Assembly: GCA_045657625.1 (NCBI GenBank)
Contig: JAZOTM010000023.1
Location: 1 to 64,000, forward strand
Reading direction: 5' to 3'
Origin: JAZOTM01 sp045657625
GTDB lineage: Bacteria; Bacillota; Clostridia; Lachnospirales; Lachnospiraceae
DNA: 64,000 nt
A model generated the notes under the pieces. It searched no databases and was not told the origin of the DNA. It saw nothing but the letters and a program-made list of their open reading frames with translations. The first letter of the stretch is position 1; each line of letters begins with the position of its first letter. A program made the position numbers and the translations under genes. Below, one piece after another: positions 7,950 through 17,172 of the stretch.

Positions 7950-10157
7950 ATGGAAGTTTTAAAAGGATATATACAGCATGTCATTTATCGAAATGCTGAA
8001 AATGGATATAGTGTTTTTGAATTTGTTTCGGAAGAGGAAGAAATCACCTGTACCGGAGTTTTTTCGATGCTTACAGATGGGCAAACCCTGGAATTGGAAG
8101 GGGAATATGTAGAGCACCCGTTGTATGGGACGCAGTTTTCCATCAATTCCTATCGAGAATCTGAGCCGGAAGACGCGCAATCAATCGAACGATATCTTGG
8201 TTCCGGAGCGGTCAAGGGAATCGGTGCGGCTTTGGCAAAGCGCATTGTAAAAAGATTTGGTACCGATACGTTTCGCATTATGGAAGAAGAACCGGAGCGT
8301 CTCGTAGAGATCAAAGGGATTTCTGAGCGAAAAGCCATGGAAATTTCTGATCAGGTATCCGAAAAAAGAGAACTTCGCCAAGCGATGATCTATTTGCAAC
8401 AATATGGAATTACGCTAAATTTAGCAGTAAAAATATACAATCAATACGGACAACAGATTTACAACATTCTGCAGACAAATCCTTACCGATTGGCAGAAGA
8501 TGTACAAGGTGTTGGTTTCCGTATTGCAGATGAAATTGCGTCCAAAGTGGGGATTCATACGGATGCGGACTTCCGTGTACGAAGTGGAATTGTCTATGCC
8601 TTGAATCAGGCGGCTTTGGATGGACATACTTTTTTACCCAAAGAGGAATTGACGGAAAAAGCAGCGGAACTGCTCCAAGTTCCTGGGGATGTGATTGAAA
8701 AAAACTATATGGATTTGGCTGTGGATCGAAAAATTGTTTTCCGAGAGACAGAGGAAATGACCCAGATCTATAGTCGCCCTTATTTTAATATGGAATCCAA
8801 TGTGGCTGCCATGTTGATGGGACTTGATATTTCTTATGACGTGCCGGATATTGAGCTGGAACAGCAAATCCGTCGGATAGAAAAAAAGACCGGTATGGAG
8901 CTGGATGAAAAACAGGCCGACGCTGTAAAAGAAGCAGCGAGAAACGGTATTTTTATTTTGACCGGTGGACCCGGTACCGGAAAAACCACCACAATCAACG
9001 CGATTATTCAGTACTTCGATTTAGAAGGTATGGATATTTTCCTGGCGGCACCTACGGGACGTGCGGCGAAACGTATGAGTGAAATGACGGGCTACGAAGC
9101 CAGAACCATTCATCGTATGCTGGAAATTAATGGCGGCGTGACAGATGGCAATTATTTTGAAAAAAATGAAAAGAATCCGCTAGAAGTGGACGTGATTATC
9201 ATAGATGAAATGTCTATGGTGGATTTGAGTTTAATGAACTCCTTATTAAAGGCTGTGGTTACAGGAACCCGCTTGATTTTGGTGGGTGATGTGAATCAGT
9301 TGCCGAGTGTTGGCGCAGGTTCTGTCCTAAAGGACTTGATTGCCAGCCAAAAGTTTCATGTAGTGGAACTGACGCGTATTTTCCGTCAGGCGCAGCAGAG
9401 TGACATTATTTTAAATGCTCATAAAATCAATGATGGGGAGGAGGTTGTCCTCGATAACAAGAGCAAGGACTTCTTTTTCCTAAAACGCTACGATGCGGAT
9501 GTGATTTTAAACGTAGTGCTTCAATTGGTAAAACAAAAATTGCCCGGATACGTGGATGCCACACCGTTTGATATTCAAGTGCTGACGCCTATGCGAAAAG
9601 GTGCCCTTGGAGTGGAACGTGCCAATGTGATTTTGCAAAAATATTTGAATCCGGCTTCTCCGGAGAAAAAAGAACGTGAGCTACGAGACGGCATAATCCG
9701 CGAAGGAGATAAGGTCATGCAGACCCGCAACAATTATCAATTGGTCTGGGAAATTCGTTCGAAATATGGAATTGCTGTGGATGCCGGCACCGGTATCTTC
9801 AACGGCGATATGGGAATCGTGAAAAAAATCAATGATTATACAGAAACTGTTACCGTAGAATTCGATGAAGGACGGACTGTAGAATATCCCTTCAAGGAAT
9901 TGGATGATTTGGAATTGGCCTATGCCGTAACAATCCATAAATCCCAGGGTAGCGAATACCCGGCAGTGGTACTTCCGCTTTTGAGTGGCCCGCGTATGCT
10001 GATGAATCGCAACCTCTTGTATACAGCCGTAACCCGTGCGCGAAAATGCGTTGTGTGTGTAGGTGACGAAAAAACCTTCCAGCAAATGGTGGAAAATACC
10101 TTGGAACAAAAAAGATATTCCGGTTTGTGTGATCGCCTGTTGGAATTTGATTTGTAG
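7950..10157 (+). CDS. recD2: RecD2-type ATP-dependent 5'-3' DNA helicase
   Basis: RecD2 is the stand-alone RecD-like helicase of bacteria without RecBC; it acts in replication fork and repair processes. The protein has an N-terminal OB-like domain (1-75), helix-hairpin-helix repeats (about 90-200), Walker A GGPGTGKTT near residue 341, Walker B IIDEMSMVD near 418, and a C-terminal 2B/UvrD-like part with AVTIHKSQGSEY near 660. The long N-terminal part separates it from the RecD of RecBCD. The length of 735 residues is normal. Directly downstream comes a repeat-rich gap, so it is probably transcribed alone. Confidence 0.95.
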   Translation: MEVLKGYIQHVIYRNAENGYSVFEFVSEEEEITCTGVFSMLTDGQTLELEGEYVEHPLYGTQFSINSYRESEPEDAQSIERYLGSGAVKGIGAALAKRIVKRFGTDTFRIMEEEPERLVEIKGISERKAMEISDQVSEKRELRQAMIYLQQYGITLNLAVKIYNQYGQQIYNILQTNPYRLAEDVQGVGFRIADEIASKVGIHTDADFRVRSGIVYALNQAALDGHTFLPKEELTEKAAELLQVPGDVIEKNYMDLAVDRKIVFRETEEMTQIYSRPYFNMESNVAAMLMGLDISYDVPDIELEQQIRRIEKKTGMELDEKQADAVKEAARNGIFILTGGPGTGKTTTINAIIQYFDLEGMDIFLAAPTGRAAKRMSEMTGYEARTIHRMLEINGGVTDGNYFEKNEKNPLEVDVIIIDEMSMVDLSLMNSLLKAVVTGTRLILVGDVNQLPSVGAGSVLKDLIASQKFHVVELTRIFRQAQQSDIILNAHKINDGEEVVLDNKSKDFFFLKRYDADVILNVVLQLVKQKLPGYVDATPFDIQVLTPMRKGALGVERANVILQKYLNPASPEKKERELRDGIIREGDKVMQTRNNYQLVWEIRSKYGIAVDAGTGIFNGDMGIVKKINDYTETVTVEFDEGRTVEYPFKELDDLELAYAVTIHKSQGSEYPAVVLPLLSGPRMLMNRNLLYTAVTRARKCVVCVGDEKTFQQMVENTLEQKRYSGLCDRLLEFDL

Positions 10158-10543
10158 TATGAAGAAACATCAAGAGGAACTCAGTGAGAAAATGAAATGT
10201 CTTTTCATTATCTAGGTTACATGAGTGGCGTGAGGATTATCTTATGTTTGTTACATAGCGTAAATTCGAGTTCCTCTGATGATTGTTGCATAGCGTGGTG
10301 AAGAGTTCCTTTGAGTGTTTCTGGAGGAGAGTTTTATTTTCAGTCGTTACTTAGTGAACGAAGTGAACTTAGTAACGCGACTAGAAAATACGAAGCGGAA
10401 GCGACTCGACGAAGAAACATCAAGAGGAACTCCTATAAACAATAATCTAAACCACAAACATCTGAGGAACTCGCATAGATTAGGTATAAAGCATACACAT
10501 ATCATGACTATCCTGAGAGAGATAAGGGAAAGGCCATAGAGTA
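10158..10543. repeat. Repeat-rich intergenic region before comF
   Basis: This 386-base gap has no credible gene. A 22-base segment ending GAGGAACTC occurs identically at 10161-10182 and 10411-10432, with a diverged copy at 10457-10472. The core GAGTTCCT appears inverted at 10268-10275 and 10303-10310. A second unit beginning TTGTTRCATAGCG repeats at 10248 and 10283, 35 bases apart. It also contains structured repeat copy 10335-10440. Confidence 0.7.
10335..10440 (+). repeat. Structured repeat, second family, copy 1
   Basis: This segment of about 105 bases matches 30130-30236; the central 70 bases differ at only a few positions. The core is a symmetric stem from GTTACT (10346-10351) to AGTAAC (10371-10376) with an internal T-T mismatch, tandem G-A mismatches and a GAA loop. 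Outer bases AGTC and GACT here are GGTC and GACC in the other copy, so the pairing is kept. Confidence 0.65.
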
Positions 10544-11311
10544 GTGAACTATCATGTTGCATACGAAACCCTTCGCGCCCTCGTAACATCTTGCTGCAAA
10601 ATAATCGCGGAAGTTGTATTTCCGAGTCGATGTCCGATTTGCGATGATCTTCTCCAGGAACTCCCGAAAGATGCTATTCGGATCTGCCCGGAGTGTTTGC
10701 CGAAAGTGACATTTATCCAAGAGCCCATCTGTAAACGATGTGGGAAACCGGTGGATGATGAGACAAAGGAATTCTGCATGGATTGTAGATTGAAAAAGCA
10801 TTATTTTCTGGCGGGGCGAGCAGTGATGCTGTATAAAGGAGAGACGAAAGTAGCGCTTTACAGGTTTAAGTATAGTGAGAGACGCGCCTATGCAGAGATT
10901 TTTGCAGAGGAAGCCGTGAGACGGTACGGTGATTGGGTGAAAAGACAAGGAATTACTTTGATTGTTCCGGTGCCTATGTACCACAAGAAAAAGAGAAAAC
11001 GTGGGTACAATCAAGCAGAGGATTTTGCTGTAGAATTGGGGAAATTACTGCAGATTCCGGTGGAGCGAAAACTGGTGCGGCGTGTGCAGGATACCAAGCC
11101 TATGAAGGGTCTGCAAATGCAGGAGCGTACTGCAAATGTGAAAAATGCTTTTCATATAACGAAAAATCATGTAAAATATAATAATAGAATATTGGTTGTA
11201 GATGATATCTACACCACGGGAAGCACTGTAGATGCCATCAGTTTGGCTTTACAAAGAGCAGGATATTCCACTGTGTACTTCCTTTCGATTTGTACCGGAG
11301 AAGATGGATAA
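10544..11311 (+). CDS. comFC: ComF family protein (phosphoribosyltransferase-like, DNA uptake)
   Basis: ComF/ComFC proteins are needed for natural transformation in several bacteria and carry a phosphoribosyltransferase fold. The N-terminus has zinc-binding cysteine pairs (CPIC near residue 30, CPEC near 52, CKRC near 65, CMDC near 79). The PRPP-binding motif VVDDIYTTGST lies near residue 220. The length of 255 residues is typical. A GTG start is chosen, with GGGAAAGG upstream at 10526-10533. The next gene is the yvyF-like one, an order shared with Bacillus. No comFA helicase is next to it, so a competence role here is only inferred. Confidence 0.85.
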   Translation: MNYHVAYETLRALVTSCCKIIAEVVFPSRCPICDDLLQELPKDAIRICPECLPKVTFIQEPICKRCGKPVDDETKEFCMDCRLKKHYFLAGRAVMLYKGETKVALYRFKYSERRAYAEIFAEEAVRRYGDWVKRQGITLIVPVPMYHKKKRKRGYNQAEDFAVELGKLLQIPVERKLVRRVQDTKPMKGLQMQERTANVKNAFHITKNHVKYNNRILVVDDIYTTGSTVDAISLALQRAGYSTVYFLSICTGEDG

Positions 11312-11346
11312 CTGCTTTTTTAATATCATTTTCAGGAGGCAAAGGA

Positions 11347-11751
11347 ATGGACGTTAGAAATTGTAGAAATTGCGGTAGACTTTTTAATTATCTGCAAGGA
11401 CCGCAGATTTGTCCGGAATGTGTGGATGCACTCGAGAAAAAGTTTATCGAGGTGCGTGATTACGTTTGGGACAATAAAAATGCTTCAATTGAAGAGATTT
11501 CTGAAAAGAACGAAGTTAGCGTGCAACAGATTAAGCAGTGGATTCGTGAAGAACGTTTGGTGTTCTCAGAGGATTCTGCATTCGGTATCGAATGTGAAAA
11601 CTGTGGAAAGATGATTAAGGGCGGAAGATTCTGTGATCAGTGTAAGGCAGAGATGTCCAATAATCTCTCTACAGCTATCAATAAACCAAAGGTAGAAGCT
11701 CCGAAGAAGAAAGATCGTGAAAGAGATCGTATGAGATTCTTGGATAAATAA
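11347..11751 (+). CDS. yvyF: Flagellar-associated zinc-ribbon protein, YvyF/TIGR03826 type
   Basis: A 134-residue cytoplasmic protein with CxxC pairs at both ends (CRNC/CPEC near residues 5-25, CENC/CDQC near 82-100) around a helix-turn-helix-like middle (SIEEISEKNEVSVQQIKQWI). This pattern and its place after comF match YvyF-type proteins, encoded upstream of flgM in Bacillus; flgM is not present here. AGGAGG at 11334-11339 fixes the ATG at 11347; an upstream in-frame start would overlap comF and is not favoured. A regulatory or chaperone role in motility is suggested by family context only. Confidence 0.8.
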   Translation: MDVRNCRNCGRLFNYLQGPQICPECVDALEKKFIEVRDYVWDNKNASIEEISEKNEVSVQQIKQWIREERLVFSEDSAFGIECENCGKMIKGGRFCDQCKAEMSNNLSTAINKPKVEAPKKKDRERDRMRFLDK

Positions 11752-11777
11752 TCTACTTTAAAATGACTTAGAAAAGC

Positions 11778-11835
11778 AAAAGGACCACACATTTCAATAG
11801 GAAGTCCATTCCTGTTACTTGTGTAGTCCTTTTTT
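11778..11835 (+). terminator. Terminator after the comF-yvyF pair
   Basis: AAAAGGACCACAC (11778-11790) pairs with GTGTAGTCCTTTT (from 11821) with one mismatch, followed by a T tract. The loop is about 30 bases. Confidence 0.65.
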
Positions 11836-11907
11836 GTGTGTTAAAATATTTTAGCATGTAGAAGTATGACTTTTTGTCAGAATAACGATAGTTAGGTTGG
11901 ATAAAAC

Positions 11908-12330
11908 ATGATAAATGAGCAACATGTGAAACTCATGACAAAAATGGAAATATTCGAAGACAAAGAAATGCAGGAATGCCTTCCAATGGCAGAGTACTAC
12001 AGAAGCGATTATGTCAGTAAGCACATTATAATTAGCGTGTTTACAGGAACTTTCGCTTTTCTTTTGCTGTCCGGACTTCTTTTGACAGATGGACTGGAAG
12101 ATCTACTTTATTCTTTGGATTTCAGTAATCTTCGAGGAATTATCGGAGTGTATTTGCTATGGTATTTGCTCTTTATGGGCATTTATTTGTTGGTGACTTT
12201 TGTTGTCTATCATACGAGATATACCGCAGGCAGAAAGAAACTTCGTAAAATGTATCAAAGACTGTCTTTGTTGGAAAAGATTTACGAAAAAGAAGAACAA
12301 CAGACGAGACCTACCGGAGGAAATGCATGA
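11908..12330 (+). CDS. Unknown membrane protein with two transmembrane segments
   Basis: No family is recognised. The 140-residue protein has two clear hydrophobic helices (about 41-62 and 75-103) and a basic, then acidic C-terminal tail that looks helical or coiled (RKKLRKMYQRLSLLEKIYEK). The stop overlaps the start of the next gene by 4 bases, so the two are translationally coupled and may act together. Its place at the head of the cdaA unit suggests an envelope-related role, but no function can be assigned. Confidence 0.7.
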   Translation: MINEQHVKLMTKMEIFEDKEMQECLPMAEYYRSDYVSKHIIISVFTGTFAFLLLSGLLLTDGLEDLLYSLDFSNLRGIIGVYLLWYLLFMGIYLLVTFVVYHTRYTAGRKKLRKMYQRLSLLEKIYEKEEQQTRPTGGNA

Positions 12331-13262
12331 CCACTTTATTGGAATGGAAAGAAAAAGCGAAACAAATCTATGGGGAGTATGGAAGAGTCATTGAGCCTTG
12401 TGCCAAGTTTTTTGTTGCTTTTTTAACACTCCTGGTAATACGAGTAGAACTTGGATATATGTCATCCATTAGTTCTATCCCGGTTACATTGGTATTGGCG
12501 TTGTTATGTGCCTTTTTACCACAAAATGTCACATTGTATATTTTAGGAATTGTCGTACTGGGCGACTTATATGCCTTGTCTACTGAGGTGTTTGCAGTCA
12601 GTGCGTTACTGTTTTTGGTTATTATTTTGTTGTATTTGCGTTTTGCACCAAAGACAACTTACTTGACACTTCTCACGGTATTAGGTTCTGTGCTGCATGT
12701 ACCATATTTGGTAGCCGGTGGAGCAGGACTTTTATATGGACCGGGAGCAGTGGTATCCGTTGGATGCGGTATTTTTATCCGTTATTATGTGAGAGGTATC
12801 AGTGAAAATGATGCAGCACTTGCCAGTGCAGATAGTTCAGCGACCACGGTACTTTCCACTTTACTTTCCCAGATTACAGGAAACCGGGAAATGATTTTAA
12901 TGTTACTTGTATTGATGCTGATGACACTTTTGGTTTATTTGATCCGTCGTTCCTCTATGGATCATTCTTGGAGTGTTGCGATTTTAACAGGATTCTTAGT
13001 GGAATTCATTATTTTATTCGCAGGCCTTTTGATCATGGGATATGCTACCAAGTTGATTTGGCTTGTCATTGGCAATGTTATTAGTTTTGCCGGCGTCAAT
13101 ATTATTCAGTTTTTGTTTTTTAACGTGGACTATAAACGTACAGAAACCGTACAGTTTGAAGATGATGATTACTATTATTATGTAAAAGCTGTACCAAAGA
13201 TCAAAGTATCTTCACAGGAGAAAAAGGTTAAAAAGTTTAAAGCCAGCGGTAGGAGGGAGTGA
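12327..13262 (+). CDS. Unknown polytopic membrane protein upstream of cdaA
   Basis: A 311-residue protein with about eight hydrophobic segments between residues 22 and 270 and a charged C-terminal tail (DDDYYYYVKAVPKIKV followed by many lysines). No catalytic motif or named family is recognised. It overlaps the gene before by 4 bases and the cdaA start by 4 bases, so it belongs tightly to the cdaA operon. It might be a partner or regulator of the membrane-bound cyclase; this is inference from position only. Confidence 0.7.
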   Translation: MTTLLEWKEKAKQIYGEYGRVIEPCAKFFVAFLTLLVIRVELGYMSSISSIPVTLVLALLCAFLPQNVTLYILGIVVLGDLYALSTEVFAVSALLFLVIILLYLRFAPKTTYLTLLTVLGSVLHVPYLVAGGAGLLYGPGAVVSVGCGIFIRYYVRGISENDAALASADSSATTVLSTLLSQITGNREMILMLLVLMLMTLLVYLIRRSSMDHSWSVAILTGFLVEFIILFAGLLIMGYATKLIWLVIGNVISFAGVNIIQFLFFNVDYKRTETVQFEDDDYYYYVKAVPKIKVSSQEKKVKKFKASGRRE

Positions 13263-14158
13263 TTACCATTTTTGAACAAATACTTTCATATGTGGTAAAT
13301 TTTAAAAATACATATTTCCTATGGTCAGACCTTCCGGATGTGACAGTTACCGACGTTTTAGAGATTTTGATCATTGCTTTCCTTTTTTACCATGTTTTGG
13401 TTTGGGTAAAAAACACCAGAGCTTGGAATCTGGTAAAAGGTTTGCTAGTGATTGTACTATTTGTGTTGGTGGCAGCGATTCTTCAGATGAACACCATCCT
13501 CTGGTTGGCAGAGCGTACCTTTAGTGTTGGACTTGTTGCCCTTGTGGTTATTTTTCAGCCGGAGTTGCGTAGAGCCTTGGAGGATTTGGGCCAGAAGCAG
13601 TTATTATCCGGTTTTATAAATTTCAACAACGAAGATGAAAAGAAATTCAGCGACAAAACCGTCAATGAAATTGTAAAAGCCTGCTATGAAATGGGAAAAG
13701 ACAAGACTGGCGCCTTGATTGTAATTGAAAATCATGTAGGTTTGACAGAGTATGAGCGTACCGGTATTCCGGTGGACGCCATTGTCAGCAGCCAGTTACT
13801 TTTGAATATATTTGAAAAAAATACACCTCTTCATGATGGAGCGGTGATTGTCAGAGGGGACAGAGTAATCTCTGCCACCTGTTATTTGCCTCTATCCGAC
13901 AATATGCAGCTTAGCAAAGAACTGGGAACCAGACATCGTGCAGCTGTGGGCGTCAGTGAGGTGACAGATTCCATGACCATCGTGGTTTCTGAAGAAAACG
14001 GCAAGGTTTCACTTGCTGTAAACGGTGTTTTATATCGCAATGTGGATGCGGATTTCTTGAAAGGAAAGTTGACTTTCTTGCAGAATGATGCAGTGAAAAA
14101 GCCGGAAAAAGGAAATAGATTCATAAGGAGGTTCCGTCATGTTAAAGAAAATCGGTAA
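13259..14158 (+). CDS. cdaA: Diadenylate cyclase CdaA
   Basis: CdaA makes cyclic di-AMP from two ATP at the membrane; c-di-AMP controls potassium and osmolyte uptake and cell-wall balance. Three N-terminal hydrophobic helices (about 35-110) precede a DisA_N cyclase domain with the catalytic motifs DGAVIV near residue 195 and RHRAAVG near 223. The length of 299 residues is usual. A GTG start lies within the stop of the previous gene, with AGGAGGG at 13251. The cdaA-cdaR-glmM order is the conserved Firmicutes arrangement, in which CdaR and GlmM bind and modulate the cyclase. Confidence 0.96.
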   Translation: MITIFEQILSYVVNFKNTYFLWSDLPDVTVTDVLEILIIAFLFYHVLVWVKNTRAWNLVKGLLVIVLFVLVAAILQMNTILWLAERTFSVGLVALVVIFQPELRRALEDLGQKQLLSGFINFNNEDEKKFSDKTVNEIVKACYEMGKDKTGALIVIENHVGLTEYERTGIPVDAIVSSQLLLNIFEKNTPLHDGAVIVRGDRVISATCYLPLSDNMQLSKELGTRHRAAVGVSEVTDSMTIVVSEENGKVSLAVNGVLYRNVDADFLKGKLTFLQNDAVKKPEKGNRFIRRFRHVKENR

Positions 14159-15458
14159 TTCTCTTTTTGAAAATGTAGGACTGAAACTTGTGGCACTTGG
14201 CGCGGCTTTTATTTTGTGGCTGGTAGTTGTAAATATCAACGACCCCAACGTGACAAAGACGTTCAGTTGTTCTGTAACGATTGAAAATGAAGATTATTTG
14301 GAAGAACAGGGATACACCTACGAAATCGTGGATGGTTCTACGGTTTATTTCAGTGTGACTGCCAAACGTTCCATCATTGGAAATTTGAGCAACTCTGATT
14401 TTAAGGCGACAGCGGATATGCAGTCGGTAGAAAATTTGAGCCAGATTCCGATTGATGTGACAGCGACTCGTTACAGCAGTCAGGTAGAAATCACCAAGCG
14501 TACCCAGTACGTGGAGATTACAGTTGAAGAGTTGATGACATCTCAGTACATTATTACGACACAGCAGTCCGGAGAACCGGCAGATGGCTATGTAGTCAGC
14601 AGTTTGTCAGCATCACCAAACGTATTAAAGGTGAGTGGACCGGCTTCTGTAGTAGAACAGATCAGCAAGGTTGTAGCAATCGTATCGGTAGACAACATTT
14701 CCACGGATATTTCCGATAGTGTCATACCGACGCTTTACGACGAAGATGGCAACACCATCGATACCAGCAAGTTGTCTATGAATTTGGATAGCGTCACCGT
14801 ATCGGTTAGCGTACAGAACGAAAAGACCATCACTTTGGAAGCGGAGACCACAGGTACTCCTGCAGATGGTTATTATTTAATGGATATCACTTTTGATCCG
14901 GAAGAGATTGAAGTCATGGGTGAGGCGGTGAACCTCAACACCTTGAGTTCAATTGTGATTCCGGCGGATGTACTTGATATTGATGGCGCCACAGAAGATG
15001 TGGTTGCTGAAGTAGATATTTCTGCTTATTTACCGGATGGCGTGACTTTGGTTGATTCCAGCCAAAAGAATGTCACCGTAACAGCCAAGATTGAGCAGGC
15101 TTCCACCATGACCGTGGAATTGCCTACCTCCAACTTGACCATCGTAGATACACCGATGAACAGCACAGCAAGTTTTGTAAGCGACACTGTGTCTGTAGTA
15201 ATCATTGGTTTGGATGCGGATTTAAGTGCACTTGATACCAGCAGTATTACCGGTACCGTAAGTGCAGCGGGGCTTTCGGCAGGTACCCACAATGTAGAAG
15301 TAGAATTGGATTTGGATGAGGGTACCTATTCTTATCAGTATGCCACCACCAGTATTTACATCCAGGAAACAACAGCGTCTACATCTACCACCACCAGTGG
15401 TAGCACGACCTTGGATTCCGGCACTTCTACAGACTCTACTTCCGATACAACGGAGTAA
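14139..15458 (+). CDS. cdaR: CdaR, YbbR-domain regulator of diadenylate cyclase
   Basis: CdaR is a membrane-anchored extracytoplasmic protein that modulates CdaA. One N-terminal transmembrane helix (about 14-30) is followed by several YbbR beta-domains (roughly 35-395), visible as recurring patterns such as EPADGYVVSS and TPADGYYLMD. The C-terminus is a Ser/Thr-rich tail of about 40 residues, unlike a folded domain and possibly a wall-spanning or glycosylated segment. The start overlaps cdaA by 20 bases and has a strong AAGGAGG site, indicating coupled translation. glmM follows 18 bases after the stop. Confidence 0.93.
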   Translation: MLKKIGNSLFENVGLKLVALGAAFILWLVVVNINDPNVTKTFSCSVTIENEDYLEEQGYTYEIVDGSTVYFSVTAKRSIIGNLSNSDFKATADMQSVENLSQIPIDVTATRYSSQVEITKRTQYVEITVEELMTSQYIITTQQSGEPADGYVVSSLSASPNVLKVSGPASVVEQISKVVAIVSVDNISTDISDSVIPTLYDEDGNTIDTSKLSMNLDSVTVSVSVQNEKTITLEAETTGTPADGYYLMDITFDPEEIEVMGEAVNLNTLSSIVIPADVLDIDGATEDVVAEVDISAYLPDGVTLVDSSQKNVTVTAKIEQASTMTVELPTSNLTIVDTPMNSTASFVSDTVSVVIIGLDADLSALDTSSITGTVSAAGLSAGTHNVEVELDLDEGTYSYQYATTSIYIQETTASTSTTTSGSTTLDSGTSTDSTSDTTE

Positions 15459-15476
15459 GCGAAAGAAAGGAAAGTT

Positions 15477-16826
15477 ATGGCAAGATTATTTGGAACAGAC
15501 GGCGTTAGAGGCGTCGCAGGAAAAGAATTAACAATAGAATTGGCAATGAAATTAGGTCAGGCAGGAGCTTATGTCCTTACTAAGGAGCAGGAACATCAAC
15601 CTACCATTATCGTAGGATGTGATACCCGTATTTCCGGAGGCATGTTGGCGAATGCATTGATGGCCGGTATTTGTTCCGTGGGAGCAAATGCGATTTATGC
15701 AGGAGTTCTTCCGACACCGGCAATTGCTTATTTGACTAGAAAACATAAAGTGGATGCGGGAGTTGTGATTTCCGCTTCTCACAATCCCATGGAATTCAAT
15801 GGAATCAAGTTTTTCAACGGCGAAGGCTACAAGCTTAGTGATGAGTTGGAAGATGAAATCGAAGCGTTGATTTCCAACAATATGAAGGATGTGAACCTTC
15901 CAACCGGTTCTGAAATCGGTTCGATTGATTATCGTTTTGATTTGAAAGATGAATACGTAGAATTCATGAAGAAAACCGTACCTCTTGATTTGTCCGGTTT
16001 GAAAATCGTGATTGACTGTGCAGAAGGTGCTTCTCATTACACTTCTGTAAAAACCTTGCAGGATTTAGGGGCAAACTTGATTGCCATCCACACCAATCCG
16101 GATGGCACCAATATCAACTCCAACTGCGGTTCCACACATATGGAAGAATTGCAGACCAGAGTGGTAGCAGAAAAAGCAGACGTTGGTTTGGCTTTTGACG
16201 GGGATGCAGACCGTTTACTTGCAGTCGATGAAAATGGAAAAATCGTAGATGGCGATGAATTGATGGCAATCTGCGGAAATCATATGAAAGAAAAAGGCTT
16301 GTTAAAGAAGGATACCATCGTGGTTACGGTTATGACCAACTTGGGATTCTCTTTGATGGGTGAAGCACAGAATATCCATATTGAAAAGACAAAGGTCGGT
16401 GACCGTTATGTTTTGGAAAATATGAGAGAAAACGGTTACAATTTAGGCGGCGAGCAGAGTGGACATATTATTTTCTTGGATGATAATACCACCGGAGATG
16501 GCTTACTCAGTGCCTTACAGGTATTGAAAGTTATGGTAGAGACCAAGAAAAAATTGTCAGAACTTGCATCTATTATGACGGTATTGCCACAGGCCCTTGT
16601 CAATGCCAAGGTACCGAATCATAAAAAGGAAGATTACATGGAATACTCTGAAATCGCAGAAGCAATCGCAGCTTTGGAAGCGAAGTTCAAGGGAGAGGGC
16701 CGTGTCTTGATTCGTCCATCCGGTACGGAGCCGTTGGTACGTGTCATGATTGAAGGAAAAGATCAGGCCGTGATTGACGAAGAAGCAAAGAAACTTGCAG
16801 CGTTGATTACAGAGACCATGTTATAA
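15477..16826 (+). CDS. glmM: Phosphoglucosamine mutase
   Basis: GlmM converts glucosamine-6-phosphate to glucosamine-1-phosphate on the route to UDP-GlcNAc, the precursor of peptidoglycan. The N-terminus MARLFGTDGVRG is the family hallmark, the phosphorylated serine is S101 in SASHNP, the metal loop is DGDADR near residue 241, and the sugar-phosphate loop RPSGTEPLVR is near 416. The length of 449 residues is standard. It ends the cdaA operon; GlmM from related bacteria inhibits CdaA by direct contact, so the operon may link precursor supply to c-di-AMP. Confidence 0.97.
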   Translation: MARLFGTDGVRGVAGKELTIELAMKLGQAGAYVLTKEQEHQPTIIVGCDTRISGGMLANALMAGICSVGANAIYAGVLPTPAIAYLTRKHKVDAGVVISASHNPMEFNGIKFFNGEGYKLSDELEDEIEALISNNMKDVNLPTGSEIGSIDYRFDLKDEYVEFMKKTVPLDLSGLKIVIDCAEGASHYTSVKTLQDLGANLIAIHTNPDGTNINSNCGSTHMEELQTRVVAEKADVGLAFDGDADRLLAVDENGKIVDGDELMAICGNHMKEKGLLKKDTIVVTVMTNLGFSLMGEAQNIHIEKTKVGDRYVLENMRENGYNLGGEQSGHIIFLDDNTTGDGLLSALQVLKVMVETKKKLSELASIMTVLPQALVNAKVPNHKKEDYMEYSEIAEAIAALEAKFKGEGRVLIRPSGTEPLVRVMIEGKDQAVIDEEAKKLAALITETML

Positions 16827-16865
16827 AATTTGAGAAAATATGATAGATAAACGAGGAGAACAGGT

Positions 16866-17129
16866 ATGGTAAGTCAGACAGTTACAATTAAAAATCCTAC
16901 GGGCTTGCACTTACGTCCGGCAGGAATTTTATGCAAAGAAGCAATGAAATTTCGCTCTGTAGTTACCTTTATGTATGGCAACAATATAGCAAATGCTAAG
17001 AGTGTACTCAGCGTTTTGGGAGCGTGTATTAAAACGGGAGATGAGATTACCCTTCAGTGTGATGGGGACGATGAAGAGGAAGCATTGGCAGCTATGGTTG
17101 CCATTGTGGAAAGTGGTTTAGGCGAATAA
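16866..17129 (+). CDS. ptsH: HPr phosphocarrier protein family
   Basis: HPr passes phosphate from enzyme I to PTS sugar permeases and, when phosphorylated at Ser46, acts in carbon catabolite repression. His15 and Arg17 lie in GLHLRPAG and Ser46 in NAKSVLSV, so both phosphorylation sites are kept. The length of 87 residues is normal. An AGGAG site precedes the ATG. No ptsI is adjacent, so it could be the main HPr or a paralogue of Crh type, although Crh lacks His15. It lies 39 bases after glmM and may be co-transcribed. Confidence 0.9.
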   Translation: MVSQTVTIKNPTGLHLRPAGILCKEAMKFRSVVTFMYGNNIANAKSVLSVLGACIKTGDEITLQCDGDDEEEALAAMVAIVESGLGE

Positions 17130-17172
17130 GTAGCAAAAGTGGTTATGTCATGAGATAGGAGAGTGGACTACA

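Noticed and set aside
10315..10539. A 74-codon + strand frame before comF
   Set aside because: It is made of repeat sequence, has no family match, and similar peptides appear at the other repeat copy only because the DNA is repeated.
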